NCBI RefSeq assembly: GCF_001424565.1
Contig: NZ_LMOL01000023.1
Location: 148,072 to 192,784 of the forward strand
Length of the DNA: 44,713 nt
Direction of reading: 5' to 3'
Origin: Arthrobacter sp. Leaf141
GTDB lineage: Bacteria > Actinomycetota > Actinomycetes > Actinomycetales > Micrococcaceae
The translations under genes were made by a program, and so were the position numbers. Under the pieces are notes generated by a model. That model was not told where the DNA came from. It worked only from the letters and a program-made list of their open reading frames with translations, and searched no databases. Below are positions 15,165-24,634 of the stretch, piece by piece. How positions within the stretch are numbered: the stretch's first letter is position 1; each line of letters starts with the position of its first letter.

Positions 15165-17029
15165 TGGGCCTGTTCCCTGGGACCCGTGGACAGGGGCAAC
15201 CGGATGACCATGGTCAGGCCCCCGCCCGGGGTTTCCTCCGCGGTCAGGGACCCCCGCATGGCCTCGACGAAGCCCTGCGCAACGGCAAGCCCCAGGCCCA
15301 CGCCGGTTGCGGGCTGGGCGTCGTCCAGGCGCTGGAACGGGCGGAACATTTCCACCACTTTCATGGCGGGAACGCCGGGTCCGCGGTCGGCGATCCGCAG
15401 TTCGCCGGAGGGGTGCCCGGCCAGAGCGGAACCCATGCCATCGGTGGTGCCGGTGATTGCCACCTGGGTGCCGGGTGCGTATTTGAGGGCGTTTTCCACA
15501 ATATTGGCGATGACCCGTTCCAGCAGCCCGGGGTCCGCATCCACGGCCGGCATGTTGGGCGGCAGCACCACGGCGACGGCGGTTGACGGGATGCCGCGGA
15601 GCGCCTTGTCCAGCACGTCATGCCACCGCACGGGTCCCAGGAGGGGCTCCACCGACTGCGCAGTGATCCGTGACATGTCCAGCAGGTTGCCCACCAGCAG
15701 GTCCAGCCTGTCGGAACATTCGTCGATGGTCTGCACCAGCTCGCGCTCCTCGGCCCGGGTGAAGGTGCCGGCGTCCTGCAGCAGTCCCCCGGCGGCCAGC
15801 TTGATCCCGGCCAGCGGCGTCCGGAGGTCATGGGACACCGCCCTCAGGATGGCGGTGCGCATGGTATTTCCTTCCGCCAGCCGCATGATCTCAAGCCGGC
15901 TGGTTTCCAGTTGTCGGCGCTCCAGCTGCGCCTTGATGTGCACGGCAACGGCGCCCAGCAACGTGCGCCGGTCCGGTGCGACTTCCCTGCCGAAAAGGAC
16001 CAGCCACGTGACGGCGTCCACAGGTTCCACGGTGCTGCCGGGCGGGGGCGCGGCAGGCGGCACCATTCCGTGCCATCCCGTAGTGTCCCCCACCCCGGCA
16101 AGCAGCACTACCGGCGCCTTCCCGGCTCCGGCGCCGGGTGACTGCCGCGCCACAATGGCCGCTCCGGCGACGCCAAACACGGTGACCGCATCGGACAGCA
16201 GACCGCGGAGCGGGTCTGCGGACCGCGAGGCGTCCAGCGCCAGGTCCCCCAGGATGCCGGCCTCCGCCCGCGCCTGCGCGGCTTCGCGTGAGCGCCGTGC
16301 AGACCGGTCCACTACGCCGGCCACCGCAACGGACAGGCCCAGGAACACCGCCAGGGACAGAAAATCCTGCGGGTCCTCGATGGCCAGGTTGCCCAGCGGG
16401 GGCGTCGAGAAGAAGTTGACCAGGACACTGCTCCACAAGGCACCAACCACCGCAGGCCGCAAGCCGCCCACCAGTGCGATCGCCACGGCGCCGGCCAGCT
16501 GGATCAGCACGGCGGTGGCAACACTGTGTTCGAACGCGGCGAGGACCAGCTGAAGCAGCGCCGGCAGTATGGCGGCGAGCGCAATGCCCCCGAAGGTGCG
16601 GGCACGGCCCACATCCAGCGGCCGTCTTTGCACGGGGTTCCGGGCCGGCAGGCCGGGGACCACATGGACGTCGATGTCCCCGGCACCGCGGATCACCCGC
16701 ATGCCCGTACCGGCAGCGCCCCGGAACATCCCTGCCCGGGAACGCCCCACCACCATCCGGGTGGCCTGGACCGAGCGTGCATAGTCGAGCAGGCCGGTGG
16801 CAACGTCATCGCCCTGCAGGGTCCGGAAGGTGCCGCCGGCTGCCACGACGGCGCGGCGCTGCGCCTCGAGTGCCTGCGGTGATCCGCTCCGGCTCCCCTT
16901 GGGGGTCCGGACGTGGACGCCCAGGAGTTCACTGCCCCCGCCGGGCGGCAGAAGGCGCGCGGCGCGCTCCGTGAGCACGCCACCGTCGTCGTCCCCCTTG
17001 AGGCCGATCACTATACGTTCCGCTGGCAT
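15161..17029 (-). CDS. kdpD: short KdpD-like sensor histidine kinase
   Basis: A 622-residue membrane sensor kinase. It begins with a universal-stress-protein-like domain (about 1-125), then a DUF4118 block of four membrane helices (about 145-240), a GAF-like region, a HisKA dimerisation domain with phospho-His H400 in SHDLRTPLAG, and an ATPase domain with NIVENALKYAPG, IADRGPGVP and GVGLGLAVAQG. The roughly 210-residue N-terminal KdpD domain with its ATP-binding loop, present in E. coli KdpD, is missing. ATG 17029 is preceded by CAGAAT and a 7-nt gap, so the transcript may be leaderless; a GTG 9 nt upstream is the alternative. Likely signal: potassium or turgor, inferred from the family. Confidence 0.9.
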   Translation of the reverse strand: MPAERIVIGLKGDDDGGVLTERAARLLPPGGGSELLGVHVRTPKGSRSGSPQALEAQRRAVVAAGGTFRTLQGDDVATGLLDYARSVQATRMVVGRSRAGMFRGAAGTGMRVIRGAGDIDVHVVPGLPARNPVQRRPLDVGRARTFGGIALAAILPALLQLVLAAFEHSVATAVLIQLAGAVAIALVGGLRPAVVGALWSSVLVNFFSTPPLGNLAIEDPQDFLSLAVFLGLSVAVAGVVDRSARRSREAAQARAEAGILGDLALDASRSADPLRGLLSDAVTVFGVAGAAIVARQSPGAGAGKAPVVLLAGVGDTTGWHGMVPPAAPPPGSTVEPVDAVTWLVLFGREVAPDRRTLLGAVAVHIKAQLERRQLETSRLEIMRLAEGNTMRTAILRAVSHDLRTPLAGIKLAAGGLLQDAGTFTRAEERELVQTIDECSDRLDLLVGNLLDMSRITAQSVEPLLGPVRWHDVLDKALRGIPSTAVAVVLPPNMPAVDADPGLLERVIANIVENALKYAPGTQVAITGTTDGMGSALAGHPSGELRIADRGPGVPAMKVVEMFRPFQRLDDAQPATGVGLGLAVAQGFVEAMRGSLTAEETPGGGLTMVIRLPLSTGPREQAQ

Positions 17030-17042
17030 GGGGCACATTCTG
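17030..17042 (-). promoter_or_regulatory. leaderless -10 element of kdpD
   Basis: CAGAAT (complement of 17037-17042) is followed by GTGCCCC and the ATG at 17029. The same CAGAAT box precedes hrpB. Confidence 0.4.
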
Positions 17043-17094
17043 CCACCTCCGGAGCGGCACCTTTGACCGCCGGTGTGCCCTTCCCCACACCGGC

Positions 17095-17111
17095 GTTAAG
17101 GATGCGTCAAG
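17095..17111 (+). promoter_or_regulatory. candidate KdpE operator (direct repeat)
   Basis: GTTAAG (17095-17100) and GTCAAG (17106-17111) form a direct repeat with 11-bp periodicity, the layout used by OmpR/PhoB-family dimers. It lies about 40 bp upstream of a TACGTT -10 candidate (17150-17155) that has no good -35, as expected for an activated promoter. It is in the region between kdpD and the divergent transporter. Confidence 0.5.
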
Positions 17112-17209
17112 ATCCCCGGATTTCGGGGTTCGGGGCCTTGTCCCGGTGCTACGTTCGGCTGTGCCGCGGCGCTGTGCCGTGGCCTGGACACTGACGCAGA
17201 GGGAACCCG

Positions 17210-19186
17210 ATGACCACCATGAGCAGACCGCCGGCTGATCCGTCAGCCCTTCCTCCCGGCCGCAGGGCTGCGGTACGGGACTGGCTGCTTTTTGGCCTGC
17301 AGGACGCCAAAGGCACGCACCAGGGCCCGGGCGGGCAATCATCCGGGCAGGACCACAAACACCCCTGGTGGCAGGTGATGTGCCTGACGGGCGTGGACTA
17401 CTTCTCCACCCTTGGCTACCAGCCCGCCATCGCGGCGCTGGCGGCGGGGGCCATCTCACCGCTGGCCACGCTGGTGCTGGTGGCCGTGACCCTCCTGGGG
17501 GCCCTGCCGGTCTACCGCCGCGTGGCCGGCGAAAGCCCCCGCGGCGAGGGTTCCATCGCCATGCTGGAACGGCTTCTGCCGCGCTGGGGCGGGAAACTCC
17601 TGGTCCTGGGCCTGCTGGGGTTCGCCGCCACGGATTTTATGATCACCATGACCCTCTCCGCCGCCGACGCCACGGCGCACCTGATCGAGAACCCGTATGC
17701 GCCCGGCTGGCTGCACGGCCAGGAGGTGGCCATCACCCTGGTCCTCCTGGCGCTGCTGGCCGCCGTTTTCCTGCGGGGCTTCAAGGAAGCCATCGGTGTG
17801 GCGGTTGTCCTTGTGGTGGTGTACCTGTCACTTAACGTGGTGGTCATTGGCCGTTCCCTGGTGGAAGCGGCCAACCATCCGGTGGCGGTGGACAACTGGT
17901 GGCAGACGCTGACCACCTCCCACGGGAACCCGCTGATGGCCGTGGCCATTGCCTTGCTGGTGTTTCCCAAACTCGCGCTGGGCCTCTCCGGTTTTGAGAC
18001 CGGCGTGGCAGTGATGCCCCAGATCAAGGGCAGCCCCTCGGACACCGACGCGAACCCAGCCGGAAGGATCCAGGGCACCCGGCGGATGCTCACCACAGCG
18101 GCCCTGATCATGAGCACGTTCCTGGTGACCAGCAGCTTCGCCACTGTAGTACTTATCCCCGCGGCGCAATTTGAGCCGGGCGGGGAAGCCAATGGCCGTG
18201 CGCTGGCCTTCCTGGCGCACTCCTACCTGGGGCCGGGGTTCGGCACGGTGTACGACCTCAGCACCATCGCCATCCTGTGGTTCGCCGGTGCCTCCGCCAT
18301 GGCGGGGCTGCTGAACCTGGTGCCGCGGTACCTGCCCAGGTACGGCATGGCCCCGGCCTGGGCCAAAGCGGTGCGGCCGCTGGTGCTCGTGTTCACCATC
18401 CTGGGGTTCGTGGTCACCTGGCTTTTTGAGGCCGACGTCGACGCCCAGGGCGGCGCTTACGCCACGGGCGTGCTGGTGCTGATGACGTCCGCGGCAGTGG
18501 CCGTCACGCTTTCGGCCCGGCGCCAGCAGCAACGCAAACGCACCGTGGGCTTCGGCATCATCGCCGTCCTCTTTACCTACACCACGGTGACCAACATCTT
18601 CGAACGGCCCGAAGGCATCCGGATTGCCGCGTTCTTCATCCTGGGCATCATTGCCGTCTCCCTGCTGTCCAGGTTGATGCGCTCCTTCGAACTGCACGCC
18701 ACCCACGTGCGGCTGGACACCGCAGCCCTGGAGTTCATGGCCCCCGCACTGGCCGGGCCCATCGGCATCATTGCCCACGAACCGGTCCGCGTGGCCGCTG
18801 CCGACTACCGGCAAAAACTGGCGTCCGCCACCGAGGCAAGCCACTTCCCGCGAAACGCCCGGCCGCTGTTCCTGGAAGTCATTGTGGACGACTCCTCCGA
18901 CTTCGAAACCGCCCTGGAGGTGCGCGGCGTACTCCGGCATGGGTACCAGGTCCTGGAAGTCCACGGGCCGGGCGTCCCCAACACCATCGCCTCCGTGCTC
19001 CTGCACATCCGTGACGTGACAGGGCTGATGCCGCACATCTACTTCCGCTGGACGGAAGGCAACCCGGTCCGCAACCTCCTCCGGTTCCTGTTCCTCGGCG
19101 AAGGCGAAATTGCGCCGGTGACCCGGGAGATCCTCCGTGAAGCCGAGCCGGACATCCGGCAGCGGCCCTGGGTGCACGTGGGCTGA
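17210..19186 (+). CDS. APC-superfamily permease, candidate KdpDE-controlled potassium transporter
   Basis: A 658-residue protein with about 12 membrane helices (residues 50-500) and a 150-residue soluble C-terminal region. The N-terminus [17 protein letters not shown] is the unwound first helix typical of APC carriers, and [21 protein letters not shown] corresponds to helix 6. Automated annotation usually calls such proteins amino-acid permeases, but several APC relatives (Kup, KimA) carry potassium. Divergence from kdpDE and the operator-like repeat in between make a potassium role attractive; this is inference. GAGGG precedes ATG 17210 at 5-6 nt. Confidence 0.85.
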   Translation: MTTMSRPPADPSALPPGRRAAVRDWLLFGLQDAKGTHQGPGGQSSGQDHKHPWWQVMCLTGVDYFSTLGYQPAIAALAAGAISPLATLVLVAVTLLGALPVYRRVAGESPRGEGSIAMLERLLPRWGGKLLVLGLLGFAATDFMITMTLSAADATAHLIENPYAPGWLHGQEVAITLVLLALLAAVFLRGFKEAIGVAVVLVVVYLSLNVVVIGRSLVEAANHPVAVDNWWQTLTTSHGNPLMAVAIALLVFPKLALGLSGFETGVAVMPQIKGSPSDTDANPAGRIQGTRRMLTTAALIMSTFLVTSSFATVVLIPAAQFEPGGEANGRALAFLAHSYLGPGFGTVYDLSTIAILWFAGASAMAGLLNLVPRYLPRYGMAPAWAKAVRPLVLVFTILGFVVTWLFEADVDAQGGAYATGVLVLMTSAAVAVTLSARRQQQRKRTVGFGIIAVLFTYTTVTNIFERPEGIRIAAFFILGIIAVSLLSRLMRSFELHATHVRLDTAALEFMAPALAGPIGIIAHEPVRVAAADYRQKLASATEASHFPRNARPLFLEVIVDDSSDFETALEVRGVLRHGYQVLEVHGPGVPNTIASVLLHIRDVTGLMPHIYFRWTEGNPVRNLLRFLFLGEGEIAPVTREILREAEPDIRQRPWVHVG

Positions 19187-19257
19187 CCGGCCGGGCGCCG
19201 CCGTCGTGCTTTCCCCGCCCCGACCGGGAAGGTGGTGCGGTGGCGGTCCCGGGAACG

Positions 19258-19270
19258 TAGGCTCTCCCAC
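19258..19270 (+). promoter_or_regulatory. leaderless -10 element of the YciO/Sua5 gene
   Basis: TAGGCT (19258-19263) is followed by CTCCCAC and the ATG at 19271, with no ribosome-binding site. Confidence 0.5.
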
Positions 19271-19891
19271 ATGGCCAGATACTTTGACGTTCATCCACAG
19301 GACCCCCAGCCCCGCGCCATCTCGCAGGCAATCAGCATGGTGCGCGACGGCGGCCTGATCGCCTACCCCACGGATTCCTGCTACGCGCTGGGCGCACAGC
19401 TGGGCAACAAGGACGCCCTGGACCGGATCCGGAGCATCCGCAAACTGGACAGCAAGCACCACTTCACCCTGGTGTGCCGGGACTTTGCGCAACTGGGCCA
19501 GTTTGTGAACATCGGCAATGACGTGTTCCGCAGCATCAAGTCCGTCACCCCTGGCGCGTACACGTTTATCCTGCCCGCCACCAAGGAAGTCCCGCGGCGC
19601 CTGCTGCACCCCAAGAAGAAGACCGTGGGGGTGCGGATCCCGGACAGCCGGGTGGTGCAGGCCCTGCTGGCGGAACTGGGCGAACCGCTTCTCTCCAGCA
19701 CCCTGCTGCTGCCGGACGAGGAGGATCCGTTGACTCAGGGCTGGGACATCAAGGAACGCCTGGACCACCAGGTGGACGCCGTGGTGGACGCCGGCGACTG
19801 CGGCTCCGAGCCCACCACGGTGGTGGACTTCTCCAGCGGGGTGGCCGAGGTGGTCCGGCGCGGAGCCGGCGACCCGTCCCGCTTCGAATAA
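19271..19891 (+). CDS. YciO-type Sua5/YrdC/YwlC family protein
   Basis: A 206-residue protein with the twisted sheet of the Sua5/YrdC family. True YrdC enzymes make threonylcarbamoyl-AMP for the t6A37 modification of tRNA. This one has YPTDSCYALGAQLGN, the RSIRKLDSKHHFTLVCRDF segment, PGAYTFILPAT and VGVRIPD. The KLDSKHHFTL form and the C-terminal end at FSSG..EVVRRGAGD point to the YciO subgroup, whose ability to replace YrdC is uncertain. The stop lies 6 bp from the stop of the convergent ligD gene. Confidence 0.88.
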   Translation: MARYFDVHPQDPQPRAISQAISMVRDGGLIAYPTDSCYALGAQLGNKDALDRIRSIRKLDSKHHFTLVCRDFAQLGQFVNIGNDVFRSIKSVTPGAYTFILPATKEVPRRLLHPKKKTVGVRIPDSRVVQALLAELGEPLLSSTLLLPDEEDPLTQGWDIKERLDHQVDAVVDAGDCGSEPTTVVDFSSGVAEVVRRGAGDPSRFE

Positions 19892-19897
19892 AAACGG

Positions 19898-20920
19898 CTA
19901 CTCCGGCTTCTTTGCCCGGCTGGGCTGGACGCGCGGCGGCTCGCCCGGCATCTTTGGATAGTCGGGTGGGAATGCCAGCTCGCCCAGCCCGGCCTCGAGG
20001 TCACGTTCCCACCACTGCATCAACGTGTCGATGGTGCCGGGCTTCGCGCCGAAATCCGCCCACGGGTCGCCGATGGTGCGGAGCCGCTCCGGGACCGTCA
20101 GGATGGTGAAGTTCCGCGGGTCAGCGGTGTCCAGTTCGTCCCAGGTGATGGGGCAGGAGACCGGAGCGTGCGCCAGGGCCCGCGGGCTGTAGGCGCCGGC
20201 AATGGTCCGATCCCGGTTGGCCTGGTTGTAGTCGAGGAAGATGCGCTGGCCCCGTTCCTCTTTCCACCATGCCGTGGTGACCTGGTCCGGCATCCGCCGC
20301 TCCACCTCGCGGGCTGCGGCGATCACGGCATGCCGGACGTCCAGGAACTCCCGCGTGGCCTCGATGGGGGCATAAACGTGCAGCCCCCGGTTGCCAGACG
20401 TTTTGATGAACGCGTCCAGTCCGGCCTCGGCCAGGACGTCCCTCAGCACCCGCGCTGCGGGGACGGCGTCCTTGAAGTCCGTGCCGGGCTGCGGGTCCAG
20501 GTCGATCCGCAACTGGTCCGGGTTGTCCGTGTTATCCGCCCTGGACGGCCACGGATGGAACACCACGGTGTTCATCTGCGCGGCCCAGACGGCCGCGGCC
20601 GGTTCATCCAGCACCAGCTGGGGGTGGGACCGGGCGCTGGGGTAGACCACCTTGACGGAGCGGACGAAGTCCGGGGTGCCGCGGGGCGGGTTCTTGGAAA
20701 AGAACTGCTCGCCGTCAATGTTGTCGGAGAACCTTTGCAGCGAAACGGGACGGTCGCCGTTGGCGGCGATGAAGGCGTCCCCCACATCGGCGAGATAGTT
20801 GGCCAGGTCCAGCTTGGTGAGGCCAAGCTCCGGCCAGAGCACCCTTGAGGGACTGGAAATGCGCATTTCGCGTTCGCCGTGGGGGCCCTGGACTGTGATG
20901 GTGGTCTGTTCGCTCGCCAT
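19898..20920 (-). CDS. ligD: stand-alone LigD-type polymerase domain (NHEJ primase-polymerase)
   Basis: A 340-residue archaeo-eukaryotic-primase-fold polymerase like the Pol domain of LigD, which fills ends with ribonucleotides during non-homologous end joining. Catalytic RIDLDPQPGTDF (DxD), the SGNRGLHVYAPI motif and FLDYNQANRDRTIAGAYSPR are all present, so it should be active. Neither ligase nor phosphoesterase domain is attached and no Ku gene is in the window. It could serve a separately encoded ligase or act in gap repair. ATG 20920 follows TACGTT with a 6-nt gap, another leaderless layout. Confidence 0.88.
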   Translation of the reverse strand: MASEQTTITVQGPHGEREMRISSPSRVLWPELGLTKLDLANYLADVGDAFIAANGDRPVSLQRFSDNIDGEQFFSKNPPRGTPDFVRSVKVVYPSARSHPQLVLDEPAAAVWAAQMNTVVFHPWPSRADNTDNPDQLRIDLDPQPGTDFKDAVPAARVLRDVLAEAGLDAFIKTSGNRGLHVYAPIEATREFLDVRHAVIAAAREVERRMPDQVTTAWWKEERGQRIFLDYNQANRDRTIAGAYSPRALAHAPVSCPITWDELDTADPRNFTILTVPERLRTIGDPWADFGAKPGTIDTLMQWWERDLEAGLGELAFPPDYPKMPGEPPRVQPSRAKKPE

Positions 20921-20932
20921 GGGGACAACGTA
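20921..20932 (-). promoter_or_regulatory. leaderless -10 element of ligD
   Basis: TACGTT (complement of 20927-20932) is followed by GTCCCC and the ATG at 20920. Confidence 0.45.
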
Positions 20933-20978
20933 CACCCTGCCCCCGTCGCAGGGCCGTTGCTTCCGGCATGATGGATCC

Positions 20979-21668
20979 ATGCCCATCGCAGAAGAACCCC
21001 GCACCATCACCGTGGCGGACGGGGCGGTTTCGGCCGCCTATACCCGCCCCGACCACCCCGCCGCGACCCTGGTGGTGGCGCACGGGGCAGGCGCGGGCAT
21101 GGACCATCCGTTCCTGGCCGGGTTCTCCGCCGGACTGGCCGACGCCGGCGTTGCCAGCCTGCGCTTCAATTTCCCGTACCGGGAAGCCGGCCGGAAATTC
21201 CCGGACCGGCCACCCGTAGCCATTGCCGCCTGGCGTTCCGCCATGGACCATGCCGCTGCACTGGCCGCGGACCACGGGGACCACGGGAACCTCTGGGCCG
21301 GCGGCAAGTCCTTCGGCGGGCGGATGGCGTCCATGGCCGTGGCCGAAGGAATGCCCGCCGCCGGGCTGGTGTACCTGGGCTACCCGCTGCACCCGCCCGG
21401 AAAGCCCGAAAAAATCCGGGACGAACACCTGTACGGGCTGACGCTGCCCATGCTTTTCCTGCAGGGCAGCCGGGACACGTTTGCCACCCCGGACCTCCTG
21501 ACGCGCGTGGTGTCCGGGATAGGGACCAATGCTTTCCTGGAATGGGTGGCCGGCGGGGACCACTCCTTCGCCGTCGCGGGCAAAAAGCGGGCCGCGTTCG
21601 ACGTCGGTGCCGCCGCTGCCATCCCCGTCGCAGCCTTCATCCTGTCCCGGCTGGATCCGCAGCCGTAG
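20979..21668 (+). CDS. alpha/beta hydrolase, KANL3/Tex30-like family
   Basis: A 229-residue alpha/beta hydrolase. The oxyanion region is VVAHGAGAGMDHPF, the nucleophile elbow AGGKSFGGRMAS (serine in GKSFG), an acidic residue in LQGSRDTFA and the histidine in GGDHSF complete a catalytic triad. The HGAGAGMDHPF and LRFNFPY signatures match the dienelactone-hydrolase-related KANL3/Tex30 group; substrates are not known. CATGAT lies 6 nt upstream of ATG 20979, possibly a leaderless promoter. Divergent from ligD with 58 bp between starts. Confidence 0.88.
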   Translation: MPIAEEPRTITVADGAVSAAYTRPDHPAATLVVAHGAGAGMDHPFLAGFSAGLADAGVASLRFNFPYREAGRKFPDRPPVAIAAWRSAMDHAAALAADHGDHGNLWAGGKSFGGRMASMAVAEGMPAAGLVYLGYPLHPPGKPEKIRDEHLYGLTLPMLFLQGSRDTFATPDLLTRVVSGIGTNAFLEWVAGGDHSFAVAGKKRAAFDVGAAAAIPVAAFILSRLDPQP

Positions 21669-21679
21669 GGGTGCCGGGC

Positions 21680-21829
21680 TCAGACCTGCTCTTCGTGCCA
21701 CCAGCCTTCCCAGGCGGCTGAGGTGAGCCGGCCTGCCGGGAAACTGCTGCCGGCGCTGCTGCCGAAGGCGTGCCCATCGTCGTTGCGGCGTCCGTCGAGC
21801 AGAAGACTGAGGCTGTTCAAAAGAAACAT
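21680..21829 (-). CDS. small hypothetical protein (49 aa)
   Basis: A short ORF of 49 residues starting MFLLNSLSLLLDGRRND and ending AAWEGWWHEEQV. GGAAGG sits 9 nt before the ATG, and a TAGTCT -10-like box lies about 60 nt further up on the minus strand (near 21882-21887), so expression is plausible. I recognise no family; the WEGWWHEEQV end is unusually rich in Trp. It converges on the hydrolase gene. It could be non-coding. Confidence 0.4.
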   Translation of the reverse strand: MFLLNSLSLLLDGRRNDDGHAFGSSAGSSFPAGRLTSAAWEGWWHEEQV

Positions 21830-21985
21830 TCGGTGCATCCTTCCAGGTCCATTCGGGCTTCCTTGCCCCTGTGGATCCGAGACTAACGGGACCATGTTTC
21901 AACGGGTCGACGCGGCGTTTCCGCTGTGTATCGGACATCTCACCCTGCGCTTGCGGCAGGCCTGCTCCCGCGCCGGAAGGCCGCC

Positions 21986-24634
21986 CTACCGGGGTTTCGT
22001 CCGTGCGGTGGCCGGCGCCGACCAGGGGTCTTCCGGCCAGGGGTGCCGTGGATAGCGGCCCCGCATCTCCGCCCGGACCTGCGCATAGGGCCCCGACCAG
22101 AATGACGCCAGGTCATCGGTAACCGCCAGCGGACGCCGGGCCGGTGAGAGCAGATGGAACAGGACCGGAACCCGGCCGTCCGCCAGCCGGGGTGTGGTGG
22201 CCAGCCCGAAACACTCCTGCAGCTTGACCGCCACCACCGGCCGGCCGGTACCGTCAGCGTCGGCCGGGTATTCAATCCGGATCCGGGAACCGCTGGGAAC
22301 TTCAAGGCGCTCAGGTGCCAGACTGTCCAGCCGCCCTGCTTCGGGCCAGGGCAGGAGCCGGCGCACGGCCGGGGAAAGATCCAGGCTGCCCGCGGCGGCG
22401 CCGCCGGCCAGTGCCGCCAGCTCAGGCCCCAGCCAGTCATCCAGCCGCTGCAGGAGGGCCGTATCCGACATGTCCGGCCAGGGCGCCCCCATCTCGCGGT
22501 GCAGGAAGGCGAGCCGGCGGCGGATGTCCAGTGCCGCCGTCGGCCAGGCCAACACATCAAGCCCCTCAGCTCTTAGCGCCGCCGCCACGGCGGTCCGGCC
22601 CTCCGCCGGGGACGGCCGGACCGGGGTGCTCGCCAGGACGATGGCGCCGAGCCTGCGGACCCGCCGGGCGCTGACCCGTCCCTGCACAAACTGTGCCACC
22701 ACGGAGTCGCTGAGCAGGTGGGCTGCCGCGGATTCCGCCAAGGCAGCCGTCAGCGGCGCGGCGGCGCGGATCACGGCTCCCGTGCCGGCAGCGTCCCTGC
22801 CTTCCGCACGGGACACTTCGGCCACGGCCAGCCACTCGTGGCCGGCCAGGGAACTCCCGGCCGGCAGCCCGGCCCGGGTGCCGGAGGCCAGCAGGTAGCG
22901 TTCGGGCCCGTCGCCGGCGACGCGTTGCGCCACCCTGCCAGGGAAAGCCAGTGCCACCACGGCGCCCACCGCCTCTGCGCCGCTGCCGGCTTCAGGGCGG
23001 GAAGAACCGGGCGCCTTCGCCTTTCCGCTGTTCCCGGCCCGGGCGGCGAGGTCCTGCAGCCGCCGGGACTCCTCAGCCCACCTCCGGCCTTCCGGGCCCC
23101 TCTCGGCACGGAGCTGCGACAGGAGGCCGGGGAGGTCGGCGCCGCGCGCGCGGTGGTCCCCGGCCACGGCTGCCACCACCTGTGCTGCCAGGACGGGACC
23201 CGCGGCGGTGCCGCCGGCCAGCAGGGCCCTGGCCAGGCGGGGGTCCGCCGGAATGCCGGCCAGCGTGCGGCCGGTGGCGGTGGGGTGCCCGTCCGCACCC
23301 ACCGCACCGAGTTCGAGCAGCACCGCCGTGGCGTCCGCCAGTGCCTGCTGCGGCAGCTGGTCCGGCAAGGCAAGGCCCGCGCCGCCCGGAGAGCCCCAGC
23401 AGGCAAGGGTAAGGGCGGCGCCGGTGAGGTCCGCGACCGCAATTTCCGGGGTCACGTGGGCGGGGGCCGCTCCGAACGCCTGCTGGCTGTAGCACCGCAC
23501 CACTGTTCCCGGCCCCTGCCGGGCGGCCCGGCCTGCCCGCTGCTCCGCCGACGCCCGCGAGCAGGACACGGTGACCAGCCCCGTCATGCCGCGGCCCGCG
23601 TCGCGCCGGGGTTCGCGGGACAGGCCGGAATCGATCACCAGCCGCACCCCCGGCACTGTCAGCGACGATTCGGCCAGGTCCGTGGAGACGATGATCCGTG
23701 GTTTCCCGCCTTGCCGCCGGCCGGACACGGCGCTGTCCTGGTCGGCCGCGGGGGCTTGGCCGTGCAGCTCCAGGACGTCAACGCCGCTGCCCAGCCGGCC
23801 ACGCAGCGCAGCCGCAACCTGGGCCACCTCCCGGGCACCCGGGACAAACACCAAAGCGTCAGCGCCGGGCTCGACGGCAAGGGCGCGGGCATGGAACTGC
23901 GCGGCCGTCGCGGCCACGTGGTCCAGGAAATCCCGTGCCACACCCCGGCCATCCACTCGCGGCCCTGCGGCCGGCTGCCAGTCCACTGTCAACGGATGCA
24001 GCGCCGACGGGCAGTCGATCACGGGAGCCGGCCGGCCGCCGTCGGAATCCGCCAGCAGCGCGGCGAACCGGGGCGCGTCGAGCGTGGCGGACATGGCCAC
24101 CAGGGTCAGGTCGCCGCGCAGCTCGCGGACTTCGGCGAGCATCCCCACCAGCAGGTCCGTCTCCAGGCCACGCTCGTGGACTTCATCGAGGACGACGGCG
24201 GCCACCCCCGCCAGGCCGGGATCGGCCAGCAGGCGGCGCAACAGGATGCCCGGGGTGACAAATTCGACGACGGTGGACCGGCTGGTCTTGTTTTCGCCGC
24301 GGACGGTGTAGCCCACCGGTCCACCCAGTGGGGTGCCGGCCAGGGCCGATAGCCGCCGCGCAGCAGCACGGGCAGCCACCCGGCGGGGCTGCGTAACAAC
24401 GATCTTCAGGTTGCCGGTGCCTGGTTTTCCTGCGCCCAGCAGGTTTGCCAGCAGCGGCGGGACAAGGGTGGTTTTGCCGGTTCCGGGTGGTGCCTGCACC
24501 ACAGCGGCCATCCCGGCGCCCAGCGCCTCCCGGAGAGCTGGCAGGGATGCGGCGAACGCGAGGCCGGCGCCGATGGCGGCCAGGTCGAAGGCGGGGCCAG
24601 GACGCGTCGGGGCGGGTCCCTCAGGAGAAGTCAC
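21986..24634 (-). CDS. hrpB: ATP-dependent helicase HrpB (DEAH/RHA family)
   Basis: An 882-residue superfamily 2 helicase. Motif I is PPGTGKTTL (about 49-57), motif II DEVHERGLETD, motif III AMSATLDAP, motif V region STDLAESSLTVPGVRLVID and motif VI QRAGRAARQGPG; the C-terminal half holds the helicase-associated (ratchet) and HrpB-specific domains ending with a positively charged tail. HrpB's cellular role is poorly defined in bacteria; RNA remodelling is inferred from the DEAH family. GTG 24634 follows CAGAAT with a 6-nt gap. Confidence 0.93.
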   Translation of the reverse strand: MTSPEGPAPTRPGPAFDLAAIGAGLAFAASLPALREALGAGMAAVVQAPPGTGKTTLVPPLLANLLGAGKPGTGNLKIVVTQPRRVAARAAARRLSALAGTPLGGPVGYTVRGENKTSRSTVVEFVTPGILLRRLLADPGLAGVAAVVLDEVHERGLETDLLVGMLAEVRELRGDLTLVAMSATLDAPRFAALLADSDGGRPAPVIDCPSALHPLTVDWQPAAGPRVDGRGVARDFLDHVAATAAQFHARALAVEPGADALVFVPGAREVAQVAAALRGRLGSGVDVLELHGQAPAADQDSAVSGRRQGGKPRIIVSTDLAESSLTVPGVRLVIDSGLSREPRRDAGRGMTGLVTVSCSRASAEQRAGRAARQGPGTVVRCYSQQAFGAAPAHVTPEIAVADLTGAALTLACWGSPGGAGLALPDQLPQQALADATAVLLELGAVGADGHPTATGRTLAGIPADPRLARALLAGGTAAGPVLAAQVVAAVAGDHRARGADLPGLLSQLRAERGPEGRRWAEESRRLQDLAARAGNSGKAKAPGSSRPEAGSGAEAVGAVVALAFPGRVAQRVAGDGPERYLLASGTRAGLPAGSSLAGHEWLAVAEVSRAEGRDAAGTGAVIRAAAPLTAALAESAAAHLLSDSVVAQFVQGRVSARRVRRLGAIVLASTPVRPSPAEGRTAVAAALRAEGLDVLAWPTAALDIRRRLAFLHREMGAPWPDMSDTALLQRLDDWLGPELAALAGGAAAGSLDLSPAVRRLLPWPEAGRLDSLAPERLEVPSGSRIRIEYPADADGTGRPVVAVKLQECFGLATTPRLADGRVPVLFHLLSPARRPLAVTDDLASFWSGPYAQVRAEMRGRYPRHPWPEDPWSAPATARTKPR

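Noticed and set aside
13791..16553. 920-codon plus-strand frame over the VOC, kdpE and kdpD genes
   Set aside because: Antisense to three recognised genes, low-complexity translation, no ribosome-binding site.
17043..17209. c-di-AMP (ydaO) riboswitch upstream of the APC transporter
   Set aside because: Considered because potassium carriers often have one, but the conserved core was not found and the region is short and GC-rich.
17828..19768. 646-codon minus-strand frame under the permease and YciO genes
   Set aside because: Runs across two recognised plus-strand genes and a promoter; no domain.
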